Notes: a model not told the origin generated them from the letters alone. A stretch of DNA of 64,000 nucleotides from HGM04593 sp045661225 (GCA_045661225.1 JAZRFF010000010.1:1-64000); one strand, 5' to 3'. Shown: positions 9,383 through 19,117, counted from the stretch's first letter. Made by a program: numbers and translations.

Positions 9383-11095
9383 TCACTTACGGTCACTCTC
9401 TATCAGCTGCAACAAACGCTCTATAGCTTCATCTTCGGGGATATTCTTTTCGACACACTCCTTACGGCGATAGAGCGACACTTTTCCACGCGCAGCACCA
9501 ACATAGCCATAATCAGCATCGGCCATCTCACCCGGACCGTTGACGATACAGCCCATAACACCTATTTTCAGGCCTTTCAGGTGCTTTGTAGCAGCCTTTA
9601 TACGTGCAAGCGTACCCTGCAGGTCATACATTGTACGACCACAACCCGGACAAGCTATATATTCGGTCTTACTGATGCGCGCACGTGTAGCTTGCAATAT
9701 TCCGAACATTATAGAATTAAGTTCGTCTGCGCTACCTGCACTATTCTCGAGCCATAGTCCGTCGGCAAGCCCGTCTATAAGCAGCACGCCAAGGTCGGCT
9801 GCAGCCTTGATGCGTAGCTCCTCGATACTTTTCTCGTTATAAGAGCGACGCACAATCACAGGAGCATCGACACCTTCTATAATAAGTCTATGTACAAGAG
9901 CACGTAATTCGCCCACAGCATTCAAATGTTGCGACGAGGCCACAAAAACAATGTTTTTGAGCAATTTGACCCTCGCTATATTTTCAGGGGTAAGGCCGGA
10001 ATATTCAACAGCTACAAACGAACCGTCGACTGCATTCTCGATATTCACAAGAGTTATAGCCTCCGGAGTAAAATCAGGAGCAATATCGACACTATCGACA
10101 GCGCCACCAACAACAACCGGAACATTCTCACCACCCACAACGCCCACTGCCGAGGTTTTACGGCGACGGGGTTCCTCATAATCGAACGTTGCCGAAGCAA
10201 CAGCCTCTATCGTCTGCGCCGAAGCACGTTGCGCAACATAATCAACAAGTTCCTTAGCTACAGGAATCTCATTTTCAGGAGCTTCGGCAAGCGAGACACG
10301 CACAGTGTCGCCAATGCCATCGGCCAGCAACGCTCCAATGCCCACAGCACTCTTTATGCGGCCGTCCTCGGCATCGCCGGCTTCGGTAACACCCAAGTGC
10401 AAAGGATAGGCAATACCCTCCTCGGCCATCACACGCACAAGGCGACGCACTGTAGTAACCATCATTGTAGTATTACTGGTCTTTATTGAGACAACAACGT
10501 TGTCAAAGTGTTCATCGCGACAGATGCGCAAAAACTCCATACAGGACTCAACAACACCCGATGGAGTATCGCCATAGCGACTCATTATGCGGTCACTGAG
10601 CGAACCGTGGTTCACACCCACGCGCACAGCCCTACCTTCGGCCTTACAGATGTTGAGAAACGCCACGAACCTCTCGCGCAGACGCTTCAGCTCATCGGCA
10701 TATTCGGCATCGGTATAGTCAATATGCTTGAAAGTGCGTGCCGAATCGACATAGTTTCCGGGGTTTACACGCACCTTGTCGGCATACTGTGCCGCAGTGT
10801 CGGCCACAGCGGCATTAAAGTGTACGTCGGCCACAAGCGGCACATTACAGCCACGAGCCTGCAGTTGCGCCTTTATGCTGCCCATATTCACAGCCTCACG
10901 ATTACCTTGCGTGGTGAGACGAACCAATTCGCCACCCTTAGCGACAATGCGCAGCACCTGCTCCACACTGCCCTCGGTATCCATTGTGCTTGTGTTTGTC
11001 ATCGACTGCACACGCACAGGGTTGCTGCAGCCTATTGTCACGCCACCAACGTTTACCTCAACAGTGGAACGACGCGCGTAATTAAAGAGATTCAT
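9383..11095 (-). CDS. ispG: 4-hydroxy-3-methylbut-2-enyl diphosphate synthase, long form
   Basis: 570 residues when started at MNLFNYARRS (ATG 11095), the form expected for the family and just after the purE stop; an upstream in-frame ATG at 11116 would overlap purE. The N-terminal TIM barrel (QSMTNTSTMDT, RVGVNHGSLSDR) and the C-terminal 4Fe-4S domain (CPGCGRTMYDLQG and GCIVNGPGEMADADYG) are clear. Between them is a large insert domain (about residues 280-450), the arrangement seen in plants, chlamydiae and Bacteroidota. It makes HMBPP in the MEP isoprenoid pathway; dxs of the same pathway lies at 21914. Confidence 0.96.
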   Translation of the reverse strand: MNLFNYARRSTVEVNVGGVTIGCSNPVRVQSMTNTSTMDTEGSVEQVLRIVAKGGELVRLTTQGNREAVNMGSIKAQLQARGCNVPLVADVHFNAAVADTAAQYADKVRVNPGNYVDSARTFKHIDYTDAEYADELKRLRERFVAFLNICKAEGRAVRVGVNHGSLSDRIMSRYGDTPSGVVESCMEFLRICRDEHFDNVVVSIKTSNTTMMVTTVRRLVRVMAEEGIAYPLHLGVTEAGDAEDGRIKSAVGIGALLADGIGDTVRVSLAEAPENEIPVAKELVDYVAQRASAQTIEAVASATFDYEEPRRRKTSAVGVVGGENVPVVVGGAVDSVDIAPDFTPEAITLVNIENAVDGSFVAVEYSGLTPENIARVKLLKNIVFVASSQHLNAVGELRALVHRLIIEGVDAPVIVRRSYNEKSIEELRIKAAADLGVLLIDGLADGLWLENSAGSADELNSIMFGILQATRARISKTEYIACPGCGRTMYDLQGTLARIKAATKHLKGLKIGVMGCIVNGPGEMADADYGYVGAARGKVSLYRRKECVEKNIPEDEAIERLLQLIESDRK

Positions 11096-11096
11096 A

Positions 11097-11603
11097 TTAG
11101 TTTGTCTTGAATTCATACTGCAACTCCTTCAAATCCTCGTTGGCCTTCTCAATTTTCTTTTTGAGATTCTCTTTGTACTGCGCCAAACGTGTTGCAAGTT
11201 CCTCATCGGCAAGCGAGAGCATTTCCACTGCAAGGATTGCAGCGTTGAGCGATGCATTGACACCCACTGTTGCAACAGGGATACCCGGAGGCATCTGTAC
11301 AATAGCCAGCAATGCGTCCATACCATCGAGTGTGCTATTGATGGGCACGCCAATTACAGGCAAAGTGGTGCTTGCCGCAATAACACCCGGCAAATGCGCC
11401 GCCATTCCGGCTGCAGCAATAATTATCTTTATTCCACGCTCTTTGGCGCTTTTCGAAAAAGCCTCAACAGCCTCGGGAGTGCGGTGCGCCGACAGCGCGT
11501 TAACCTCGAACGGAACTTTCATTTCGTTAAGAAAATCGGTTGCCTTTTTCATCACCGGAAGGTCCGATGTACTTCCCATTATAACACTTACTATTGCTTT
11601 CAT
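11097..11603 (-). CDS. purE: N5-carboxyaminoimidazole ribonucleotide mutase
   Basis: 168 residues, standard length. The N-terminus VSVIMGSTSDLPVMKKA and the AHRTPEAV and AAGMAAHLPGV motifs are diagnostic of class I PurE, which converts N5-CAIR to CAIR in purine synthesis. The purE-ispG linkage with near-overlapping stop and start implies co-transcription. The fbp stop lies 39 bases upstream, so fbp-purE-ispG may form one transcript. Confidence 0.97.
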   Translation of the reverse strand: MKAIVSVIMGSTSDLPVMKKATDFLNEMKVPFEVNALSAHRTPEAVEAFSKSAKERGIKIIIAAAGMAAHLPGVIAASTTLPVIGVPINSTLDGMDALLAIVQMPPGIPVATVGVNASLNAAILAVEMLSLADEELATRLAQYKENLKKKIEKANEDLKELQYEFKTN

Positions 11604-11642
11604 AATATACTAATTTTTATTTATTAACCAATAATTTTTCAT

Positions 11643-13634
11643 TTACGGGCGCTCCTTTATTACACCTTTGCGATAAGCATACAGAAGACGCTCAAGGTCG
11701 GCTATCTTGACCATTATTCCACGACCTATATCTGTGTCGCGCACTTTCTCGCGCTTGTCGACCATCTCTACAATCTTTGTCGTGCTGTGAATATCTGTTC
11801 CATTGAGCACAGCCTCCTCGGTCGATGTAAAGGGAGTGTGCTGTACAAGCTCAAAGCCACGGCTGTGATACACAAGCGTGTAGCCGGCAATACCTGTACG
11901 ATTGTGATAAACGCGCGAGAATCCTCCATCGATAACCATTAGACGGCCGTCGGCTTTAATAGGCGTTTCGCCCTTACCCACACGCACCGGAACGTGACCG
12001 TTGATAATGTGGCGGTGGTCACCCTTTACACCAAACTCATCAAGAATCCTGTCACAGACATCGGAATTGTCGCGCAGAATGTAGTACCACCCCTTAGGCT
12101 CTTTCTGCACCTCTTTATCGGTAAGCAGATAGCGTTCAAAGGTTGCCATCTTAGCCTTGCCAAAGAGAGGCGATTCGGGACCGCACCATAGATACCAGAA
12201 AAAGTCGGCAGCCTTCTCACGCATCTCGGCATCAAGGTCATTATCGAATGCCGAGCGCGCCATACGCTCTACCTTTTTCATCAGTTCCTTGCCTTTTACC
12301 GGCACACCGTCAAAGACAACCTCGCGCATAGAACCGTCCTCGTTAATGGGTACTGCCGCGTGGAACATAAGGTTTGAATTATATATGGCATACATTCCGC
12401 CACGCATAAGCAAACAGTTTACGTGGCTTTGCAGACGTTCGCTACGCATAAAAGAGTGACGCAGACGCTCCACAACGTCCTGTTCCTCGGGAGTGAGCGC
12501 ATAAGGGTTTGCGGGGTCGAGCGTCGGCCAGCACTTATCGAGCAGCTCATAATCCTTGCCATCGATTGTTATTACACCACGCTCCTTGTCTATAAACTCC
12601 ATAAGGCAACGGTCGTTCATATTCCATTCGGGGTGTTGCATCGCTATCTGCCCCGACAGTTTGAACTCTATTACCGATATTGCCTTATGCATTTGCGCTA
12701 TAAGGCGTACATCTTTTTCGGTAAAATTAGTACGTTCCTCATCGACGCGCGGCTGATATATTTCGCAAGGGTCATCGGCATACTGCTCCATTGCAAATGT
12801 AGCAAGAGGCACCATATTTATTGCATAACCGTCCTCGAGAGTCGTTGTGTTCGCATCGCGCAAGGAGAGGCGCAATACACTCGCAATGCAACAGGTGTTG
12901 CCTGCAGCCGCACCCATCCACAGCACGTCGTGATTACCCCAGGTAATGTCCAGATGGTGATAATCGCACAGAGCGTCCATAATGTAATGCGCACCCGGAC
13001 CGCGGTCGAAAATATCACCAAGAATATGCAGCCGGTCAATAGCCAATCGCTGTATAAGGTAACAGAGCGCCGTTATAAAGTGGTCGGCACGCCTTGTGTC
13101 GATAATAGTCTTGATGATTACCGATAAATAGGCCTGCTTATTGTGAATGTCATTCGACTCGTGCATAAGTTCCTCGATAATGTAGGCATACTCCTCGGGG
13201 AGACTTTTACGTACTTTAGAACGGGTATATTTTGACGAAACGTCACGGCACACAACCACAAGGCGGTTTAGCGAAACTGTATAAAACTCTTCAAGGTCGC
13301 ACCCCGATTGCTTTACAAGCTTCAGTTTCTCTTCGGGGTAATATATAAGCGTACAGAGGTCCTTTTTCTCGTCCGCTGTAATTGTTTCTCCAAAGAGTTC
13401 ATTTACCTTACGTTTGATACTGCCCGACGCGTTGCGCAAAATATGCTGGAACGCCTCATTTTCTCCGTGAAGGTCGGCAAGAAAATGTTCGGTAGGCTTC
13501 GGAAGGTGCAGAATAGCCTCAAGGTTTATAATTTCGGTCGAAACGCTTGACACTGTAGGAAAGTCGCGTGCCAGAAGACGCAGATACCTTAGGTCCTCAC
13601 GAACCTCTTCTATTGTTACCTGTTGCTTTAACAT
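11643..13634 (-). CDS. fbp: Fructose-1,6-bisphosphatase class III
   Basis: 663 residues, the length of the Firmicutes/Bacteroidota class III enzyme. Metallophosphoesterase motifs are present: LGDIFDRGPG, WGNHDVLW, and NGHVPVRVG, which supply the metal ligands. It catalyses the last irreversible gluconeogenic step on fructose-1,6-bisphosphate. It is the first gene downstream of a good promoter at 13702-13732 and is followed by purE and ispG. Confidence 0.96.
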   Translation of the reverse strand: MLKQQVTIEEVREDLRYLRLLARDFPTVSSVSTEIINLEAILHLPKPTEHFLADLHGENEAFQHILRNASGSIKRKVNELFGETITADEKKDLCTLIYYPEEKLKLVKQSGCDLEEFYTVSLNRLVVVCRDVSSKYTRSKVRKSLPEEYAYIIEELMHESNDIHNKQAYLSVIIKTIIDTRRADHFITALCYLIQRLAIDRLHILGDIFDRGPGAHYIMDALCDYHHLDITWGNHDVLWMGAAAGNTCCIASVLRLSLRDANTTTLEDGYAINMVPLATFAMEQYADDPCEIYQPRVDEERTNFTEKDVRLIAQMHKAISVIEFKLSGQIAMQHPEWNMNDRCLMEFIDKERGVITIDGKDYELLDKCWPTLDPANPYALTPEEQDVVERLRHSFMRSERLQSHVNCLLMRGGMYAIYNSNLMFHAAVPINEDGSMREVVFDGVPVKGKELMKKVERMARSAFDNDLDAEMREKAADFFWYLWCGPESPLFGKAKMATFERYLLTDKEVQKEPKGWYYILRDNSDVCDRILDEFGVKGDHRHIINGHVPVRVGKGETPIKADGRLMVIDGGFSRVYHNRTGIAGYTLVYHSRGFELVQHTPFTSTEEAVLNGTDIHSTTKIVEMVDKREKVRDTDIGRGIMVKIADLERLLYAYRKGVIKERP

Positions 13635-13951
13635 ATAGTTGTAAATCTTTAATCAACCTTTGTCACGAACATATTTTACATCTGTTCAATGACATATAGC
13701 GCAAATTTACAGTTATTTTCCAAAAGAACAAAGATTATAGAAAATAAACGAAGGTGTTTCCGTGCTACTTAGAAGATGTTTTCAATTTATTTACGTTGTC
13801 TTGCGAACAACAACTGCACCCGCTTTGCAATTTACAAGCAGATTCATATTACCCCCGCAGGCACGATTATTGTTTCTTATAGACTTTTTCGACAGCCTCC
13901 CGATGAAGAAAGTTGTCAAGGCAAGCCTGAAACTGCGATAAATTCACTCTG
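13635..13951. other. Intergenic region between fbp and rpoN
   Basis: 317 bases with no supportable gene. It contains the fbp promoter (13702-13732). The segment starting CTGCACCCGCTTTG at 13814 matches 13 of 14 leading bases of the dispersed repeat core seen at 4739, 32531 and 44331, but similarity fades after about 30 bases, so it may be a decayed copy. No clear terminator for rpoN is seen. Confidence 0.5.
13702..13732 (-). promoter_or_regulatory. Promoter of fbp
   Basis: Minus-strand TAAATTTG (13702-13709) is a perfect -7 box and TTTG (13729-13732) lies 19 bases upstream as -33, the canonical Bacteroidota spacing. Confidence 0.75.
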
Positions 13952-15385
13952 CTACTCCTTGCGCAACCTTGCCACAGGAATATTAAGTTGTTCGCGGTAC
14001 TTCGCGACGGTACGGCGCGCGACGTTATACCCACGTTGCACAAGCAACTGTTGAAGCGCCTGGTCGGTAAGAGGTTCACGTTTATCCTCGCAATCTACAA
14101 GTTCGCGTATCACCCCGAACAGTTCATACACCGACTGTTCGGTACCATCGTCTTTCACCACACCGTCGCTAAAAAAATATTTGAGCGGATAAATACTCCA
14201 GGGCGTCTGCACATACTTGCTGTTACTCACACGTGAGATTGTGGAGATATCGTACCCCGTTGCCGTTGCAATATCTTCAAGAATCATAGGCTTGAGAAGA
14301 GCCTCATCGCCACCACTTACAAAAAAATCTTTTTGCCGCTTCACTATGGCACGCATAGTAGAGAGCATAGTGCGCTCACGTTGACGTATCGCGGTCACAA
14401 AATTCTTTGCCGCATCAATTTTCTGACGCAGGAACTGCGCTGCAGCACGTTGCTCACGATTGCCGCTCCCCGACTGTTCATCGAGCATCTGCACATACTC
14501 ATCGCTCACGCGCAAGGCCGGAACGTGAGAATTGTTAAGAGCCACAGAAACCTCATCGTCCTGTACATCGAGCAAAAAGTCGGGGGTTATCTGCTGACGG
14601 CTGAAGCCCACACTCTCGGCAAGCGAAGCACCGGGACGAGGATTAAGGCGCACAATATCGGCTATAGCTTCACGGCACACTTCATCGGAGACTCCTATTT
14701 TTTCGGCTATAAGCCCCCAACGCTTGCCGGTAAAGTCATCATAAAAATCCGAGATAATTCTTTTATGCAAGGAGTAGTCACGGAGAGCGCTGTTACGTTC
14801 CAGCTGCAACAGCAGACACTCTTGCAATGAACGCGCCGCAATGCCGGCAGGCTCAAACCCTTGTACTACATCAAGAACAGCAAGCACATCATCGGGGGTA
14901 ACATCAATACTGTTGTAAATTAGTAATTCATCGGCAATTTCGCCAATGGGCTTACGCAGCAGGCCGTCCTCGTCGAGCGAGCCGATGAGATACTCGCCTA
15001 TACTATACTGCAACGGGGTCAGTTGAAGTTCGCCCAGTTGTTCCATCAACGTGTCGCCAAAGGAGAGTACATCGCCAACCGCAATATCCGTTCCGCCACC
15101 ATACGCAACCGTTGCAACAGGAATCTCCTCGTTGCCGCTATAGTCGTCATAATCGGCAGGCGCCAAGCCCATCTCATCATCAGGCTGCCGAACATCGTCC
15201 ACAGAAAGCCCATCGTCCTCTACAGGCTCAAGAGCGGGGTTGTCAATAACCTCGCCACGCACTCTCTCCTCAATCTCTACCGCCGTCATTTCAAGCAGCT
15301 GCACAGCCAACAACTGTTGCGGCGAAAGGGTCTGCACAAGAGACTGTTCCTGATGCTGTGTCTGTGTAAATGTTCCTTTAGACAT
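13952..15385 (-). CDS. rpoN: RNA polymerase sigma-54 factor
   Basis: 477 residues from ATG 15385 (a TTG one codon earlier is not preferred). Region I is Gln-rich (QHQEQSLVQTLSPQQLLAVQLLEM), the acidic region II follows, and the C-terminus carries the core-binding and HTH regions ending in the RpoN box ARRTVAKYRE that reads the -24 element. No enhancer-binding protein is in the window, so its targets lie elsewhere. The start is five bases from the nucleoside kinase stop, so the two form an operon. Confidence 0.97.
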   Translation of the reverse strand: MSKGTFTQTQHQEQSLVQTLSPQQLLAVQLLEMTAVEIEERVRGEVIDNPALEPVEDDGLSVDDVRQPDDEMGLAPADYDDYSGNEEIPVATVAYGGGTDIAVGDVLSFGDTLMEQLGELQLTPLQYSIGEYLIGSLDEDGLLRKPIGEIADELLIYNSIDVTPDDVLAVLDVVQGFEPAGIAARSLQECLLLQLERNSALRDYSLHKRIISDFYDDFTGKRWGLIAEKIGVSDEVCREAIADIVRLNPRPGASLAESVGFSRQQITPDFLLDVQDDEVSVALNNSHVPALRVSDEYVQMLDEQSGSGNREQRAAAQFLRQKIDAAKNFVTAIRQRERTMLSTMRAIVKRQKDFFVSGGDEALLKPMILEDIATATGYDISTISRVSNSKYVQTPWSIYPLKYFFSDGVVKDDGTEQSVYELFGVIRELVDCEDKREPLTDQALQQLLVQRGYNVARRTVAKYREQLNIPVARLRKE

Positions 15386-15390
15386 CAATT

Positions 15391-17034
15391 TTAATATTTA
15401 AAACTGCTTCCGCCTAAAAATTCGCGTGCAAGTGACGTGGGAGGAAGCTCTTTGTCCTGCAAAGGTACAATATATTCAAGGAATCGCAAAAGCCTTTGCG
15501 CCTCGGAATACTCTTTTATATTCTCGGGCACTGCACGCAACATCGGTTCGGCCTGCTCTTTAAACACCGCAAGTTCATAGAAGAGCGACGAATTGAACAT
15601 CACGTCGGCATTCTCCTGATAAGGGAATATCCACTTCTCCTCGCCGGCGCGCACATCGGGCCAACGCATTATTGTCTCCTGTGCCGGGTAACCACGATAC
15701 TTTGCATCGCGTATTATACGACGCAAAAGACGGTTGTCCGATGTTGATATATAGTTGTGATAGTCGAGTTTTATCGAGGTTAGCGCCGACACGTAGATGC
15801 GGAACTTTTCGCTGTCGGGAACCTGCGCTGTAAGCATAGGATTAAGAGCGTGAGTACCCTCGATGACAAGCACCATCTGCGGTGTTAGTTTAAGACGCTT
15901 GCCATTAAATTCACGCTCACCGGTCTTGAAGTTATATGTAGGAATATCGACCTCTTCACCAGAGAGTATCCTTGTCAGCGACTCATTGAAGAAAGGAAGA
16001 TCAATGGAATATATCGATTCAAAGTCATAATCACCATCGGGCTTGCGCGGCGTCACGGTACGGTTCACAAAATAGTCGTCAAGCGAAATTGCGTAAGGCT
16101 TTAGTCCGCACGCCAGCAGCTGTATGCTCACTCTCTTGCTGAATGTGGTTTTACCCGATGACGAAGGTCCCGCGATGAGCACCACCCTTGCCGAACGCTC
16201 GCGAATGAGGTCGGCTATCTGCGAGAGACGACGCTCTTGCAGAACCTCGGACACATTCACGAGGTCTACGCCAAAGCCCGCGCTCACGCCTTTATTAAAG
16301 TCGCCGATTGTTTCGACACCCATCTTCTGATGCCATTGCAGACGTTCCTCGAAAAGTTCGTGTAGTTTTTCCTGCGGAACCTTATCCTCGAGCCGTGCAG
16401 GCCGCTCCTTGCTCGGAACCCGCAACAGCACGCCATCGTCATACTTTTCAATCTCGAACAATTTAATATATCCTGTACTCGGCACAAGGCCATTATAATA
16501 GCTGTCAATGTAGCCATCAAGCTCGTAGTAGCTTGTATACAGGTGGTTATACGTCTCAAGCAGACGTACTTTATCCATACGACCTATGCTTCGGAACACC
16601 TCTATTGCCTCTTCGGTGTGACACTCTATGCGCTCGAACGGAAGGTCGCATTCAACAATATTCTGCATTCGGGCGCGCACCTTAGCAACCTCATCATCGT
16701 CCAGAGGCCGGTTCGTACGGCAATAGTATCCTTTGGAGATTGCATTTTCGAACCGCACCGTCTCGCCGGGAAAAGCCTCGTTCATCGCCTTCATAAAGAT
16801 AAACGTCAACGAGCGTACATACATACGCATACCATCGTCACTGGTAATATCAATAAATTCCACGTCCTTATGGCGGTACAGACGCAAGGCAAGCCCTTCG
16901 GTAACATTGTTAACCTTGGCTGCTATAACGCCATTGGGCATATTTAACGCAAAAGCATTGTATATTTCGACCAACGACACACCCGGTTCGAATTCCTTTG
17001 TAACACCATTGTTCTTGCAATAGATTCTAATCAT
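15391..17034 (-). CDS. Nucleoside (uridine-like) kinase with TGS/ThrRS-like N-terminus
   Basis: 547 residues. The first 60 or so residues form a TGS domain and the next part resembles the editing-type second domain of threonyl-tRNA synthetase (CRTNRPLDDDEV). From about residue 280 it is a P-loop kinase of the uridine kinase/phosphoribulokinase type, with Walker A AGPSSSGKTTFSKR and the downstream SLDDYFVNR motif. This fusion is a common Bacteroidota and Firmicutes form annotated as nucleoside kinase; the exact nucleoside is not proven by sequence. It is followed at once by rpoN. A -7-like TATCTTCG lies upstream at 17106-17113. Confidence 0.9.
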   Translation of the reverse strand: MIRIYCKNNGVTKEFEPGVSLVEIYNAFALNMPNGVIAAKVNNVTEGLALRLYRHKDVEFIDITSDDGMRMYVRSLTFIFMKAMNEAFPGETVRFENAISKGYYCRTNRPLDDDEVAKVRARMQNIVECDLPFERIECHTEEAIEVFRSIGRMDKVRLLETYNHLYTSYYELDGYIDSYYNGLVPSTGYIKLFEIEKYDDGVLLRVPSKERPARLEDKVPQEKLHELFEERLQWHQKMGVETIGDFNKGVSAGFGVDLVNVSEVLQERRLSQIADLIRERSARVVLIAGPSSSGKTTFSKRVSIQLLACGLKPYAISLDDYFVNRTVTPRKPDGDYDFESIYSIDLPFFNESLTRILSGEEVDIPTYNFKTGEREFNGKRLKLTPQMVLVIEGTHALNPMLTAQVPDSEKFRIYVSALTSIKLDYHNYISTSDNRLLRRIIRDAKYRGYPAQETIMRWPDVRAGEEKWIFPYQENADVMFNSSLFYELAVFKEQAEPMLRAVPENIKEYSEAQRLLRFLEYIVPLQDKELPPTSLAREFLGGSSFKY

Positions 17035-17079
17035 AATTTTTATGCTTAAACATTAAACATCGAGATTGCTGCATTTGCA

Positions 17080-17097
17080 GAACACTCTAGAGCGTTC
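17080..17097. promoter_or_regulatory. 18-bp imperfect palindrome, candidate operator
   Basis: GAACACTCTAGAGCGTTC reads almost identically on both strands; only one symmetric pair breaks the symmetry. It sits just downstream of the minus-strand -7 box (17106-17113) of the nucleoside kinase gene, a position suited to a repressor, in the region shared with the divergent ATPase gene. No binding protein can be named. Confidence 0.4.
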
Positions 17098-17174
17098 CAC
17101 AAGTGCGAAGATAAAAACAAAATGCATTTTACAAACAAAATTCACTTTTTTTAAATTAAAAACTTAACAGGCAC

Positions 17175-17206
17175 TTTGATTTTAGCGCAACATTATATTA
17201 CATTTG
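17175..17206 (+). promoter_or_regulatory. Promoter of the ATPase-DUF4435 pair
   Basis: TTTG (17175-17178) and TACATTTG (17199-17206) are separated by 20 bases, an excellent Bacteroidota promoter. Transcription would begin near 17213, which argues against the in-frame GTG at 17216 as start and for the ATG at 17249. Confidence 0.75.
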
Positions 17207-17248
17207 CGGTAAATCGTGAACAGGCTCTTGCCGCAAATAGAAGTTGTT

Positions 17249-18073
17249 ATGGAAAAGATGGCACAATACATCGTCAGCATAGAGATAGACTCCTTGTGGA
17301 GCAACCGCAAGCACATTTTCTGGGAACTGCGTCCCGATGTCAACATTTTAAGCGGCAGCAACGGTGTGGGCAAGAGCACTATCCTTAACCGTTCGGCCAA
17401 TCACTTGAAAGTAATGCGCGAGGGGCGTATCACAAGCAACCCCGAGAGCGGCGTGCACGTAAAATTCTTCCCGGCCGATGCCACAAGCATAAATTTTGAC
17501 GTTATAAGCAGCATAGACCGTCCGGTGATGAGTCGCGAACTGCTCGACAAGGTTTCGGGTGCCGACATTCGCACCGAGCTTGATTGGCAACTCTATAATT
17601 TACAACGTCGCTACCTTAATTATCAGGTAAACGTCGGAAACAGAATAATCACATTGCTCACATCGAGCAGGCCCGACGACCAGCGTCTTGCCGCCGAGCT
17701 TACCAGACCCAAGAAACAGTTTCAGGATATGATAGACGAGCTTTTTGCCCCCACGGCAAAGACCATCGTCCGCGACAGCAACGAGATTCTCTTCAACCAG
17801 TTTGGCGAAACAATTTCGCCCTATATGCTATCGTCGGGCGAGAAGCAGATGCTTGTTATTCTGCTCACGGCACTCGTTCAGGAGGGACGCCCCGGAGTTA
17901 TGCTTATGGACGAACCGGAAATCTCGTTGCACATCGAGTGGCAACAACGGCTCATAACCCTTATACGCACACTCAACCCGAACACACAGATAATACTTTG
18001 CACCCACTCGCCCGCAATAGTTATGGACGGCTGGATTGACGCTGTCACCGAGATTGAGGATATAACACAATAG
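17249..18073 (+). CDS. ABC/OLD-type ATPase (AAA_21-like), AriA-like partner of DUF4435 protein
   Basis: 274 residues from ATG 17249. Walker A GSNGVGKST at 36-44, ABC-type signature LSSGEKQM, Walker B GVMLMDEPEISLH and a switch histidine in CTHSPAI are all intact, so it should hydrolyse ATP. This is the SMC/Rad50-like architecture of OLD and AAA_15/AAA_21 proteins, without a long coiled coil. The DUF4435 gene follows 22 bases after the stop. In the PARIS anti-phage system an ATPase (AriA) is paired with a DUF4435 TOPRIM effector (AriB); this ATPase is shorter than AriA as I know it, so the pair may be a related system with another role. Confidence 0.8.
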   Translation: MEKMAQYIVSIEIDSLWSNRKHIFWELRPDVNILSGSNGVGKSTILNRSANHLKVMREGRITSNPESGVHVKFFPADATSINFDVISSIDRPVMSRELLDKVSGADIRTELDWQLYNLQRRYLNYQVNVGNRIITLLTSSRPDDQRLAAELTRPKKQFQDMIDELFAPTAKTIVRDSNEILFNQFGETISPYMLSSGEKQMLVILLTALVQEGRPGVMLMDEPEISLHIEWQQRLITLIRTLNPNTQIILCTHSPAIVMDGWIDAVTEIEDITQ

Positions 18074-18095
18074 GACACAAAAAGAGATTGAGGGT

Positions 18096-19106
18096 ATGAA
18101 AAAACTAACCGAATATCTCAATTCCACATTCATTGAGGCTGCCAACGCCCTTAGGCCGAAGAGAGCGCAGCACCGCATCGTAGCATACGTCGAAAGTTAC
18201 GATGATATATCTTTCTGGCGCTCGGTATTCGATGAGTTTGAGAGCGACAAGTTCCACTTTGAGGTTATGTTGCCTGCACGTTCGAACCTCACTAAAGGGA
18301 AAAAGCAAGCAATGATGAATATGTTGGGCAAGGCCTATGGCCGAAATATGATTGCCTGCGTCGACAGTGATTACGACTACCTGCTACAAGGAGCGACATC
18401 AACATCGCGACAGATAATCGAGAACCCTTTTATACTGCACACATACGCATATGCCATAGAAAATTTCAAGTGTAATGCCGACAGTTTGAAGCAGATATGC
18501 GTACTGAGCACCCTCAACGACAAAAACATCATAAACTTCAACGAATTCTTCAAGCTATATTCACAAATATGCTTCCCGCTCTTCGTGTGGAACATACTGC
18601 TCTACCGCCGGCACGACACAAGCACAATGAGCCTGCTGCGGTTCTGCGAGATTGTACGGATAACCTCGTTCACTATAGACAACCCGGCACATTCACTGCA
18701 GCAACTAAACAACAGAGTACAACACAACATAAAAATACTTGAAAAGCGCTTCCCGCATTACATTCAAGAGCATAAACTACTGGGCGAGGAACTTGTATCG
18801 ATTGGTATTCTGCCCGAAGAGACCTATTTTTACATTCAGGGACACCACATAATGAACAACGTCGTACTGCGCCTGCTCGTGCCTGTGTGCCGTCATCTGC
18901 GCAACAAACGCGAGGAAGAGATACACCGCCTCGCCTACCATCAACAACAACGAAACAACGAACTATCGTCGTACCGCCACAGCCAATGCGACGTAGCATT
19001 GATGCTCAGCAAGAATACCAACTACAAGGAGACTACACCCTATAAACGTCTGAAAGCCGACATTGAGAAACTGCTTGCAAGCCTCAGCGAGCATCGTCAG
19101 CAGTAA
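18096..19106 (+). CDS. DUF4435 TOPRIM-like protein, AriB-like
   Basis: 336 residues. TOPRIM signatures are visible: the acidic YVESYDDISFW (E33, D36/D37) and CVDSDYDYL with the DxD pair D90/D92, followed by the DUF4435 hallmark YAYAIENF. The rest is helical. In PARIS the DUF4435 protein AriB is the toxic nuclease held by the ATPase AriA and released when a phage trigger is sensed. All catalytic acidic residues expected for a TOPRIM site are present here. The gene is directly behind its ATPase partner, whereas the downstream trkH is convergent. The role as defence is an inference from pairing and domains. Confidence 0.8.
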   Translation: MKKLTEYLNSTFIEAANALRPKRAQHRIVAYVESYDDISFWRSVFDEFESDKFHFEVMLPARSNLTKGKKQAMMNMLGKAYGRNMIACVDSDYDYLLQGATSTSRQIIENPFILHTYAYAIENFKCNADSLKQICVLSTLNDKNIINFNEFFKLYSQICFPLFVWNILLYRRHDTSTMSLLRFCEIVRITSFTIDNPAHSLQQLNNRVQHNIKILEKRFPHYIQEHKLLGEELVSIGILPEETYFYIQGHHIMNNVVLRLLVPVCRHLRNKREEEIHRLAYHQQQRNNELSSYRHSQCDVALMLSKNTNYKETTPYKRLKADIEKLLASLSEHRQQ

Positions 19107-19117
19107 TACATTCTTAA

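Noticed and set aside
13867..14079. 70-residue minus-strand frame overlapping the end of rpoN
   Set aside because: Most of it is a shadow of rpoN; the 85 bases beyond show no supportable coding signal.
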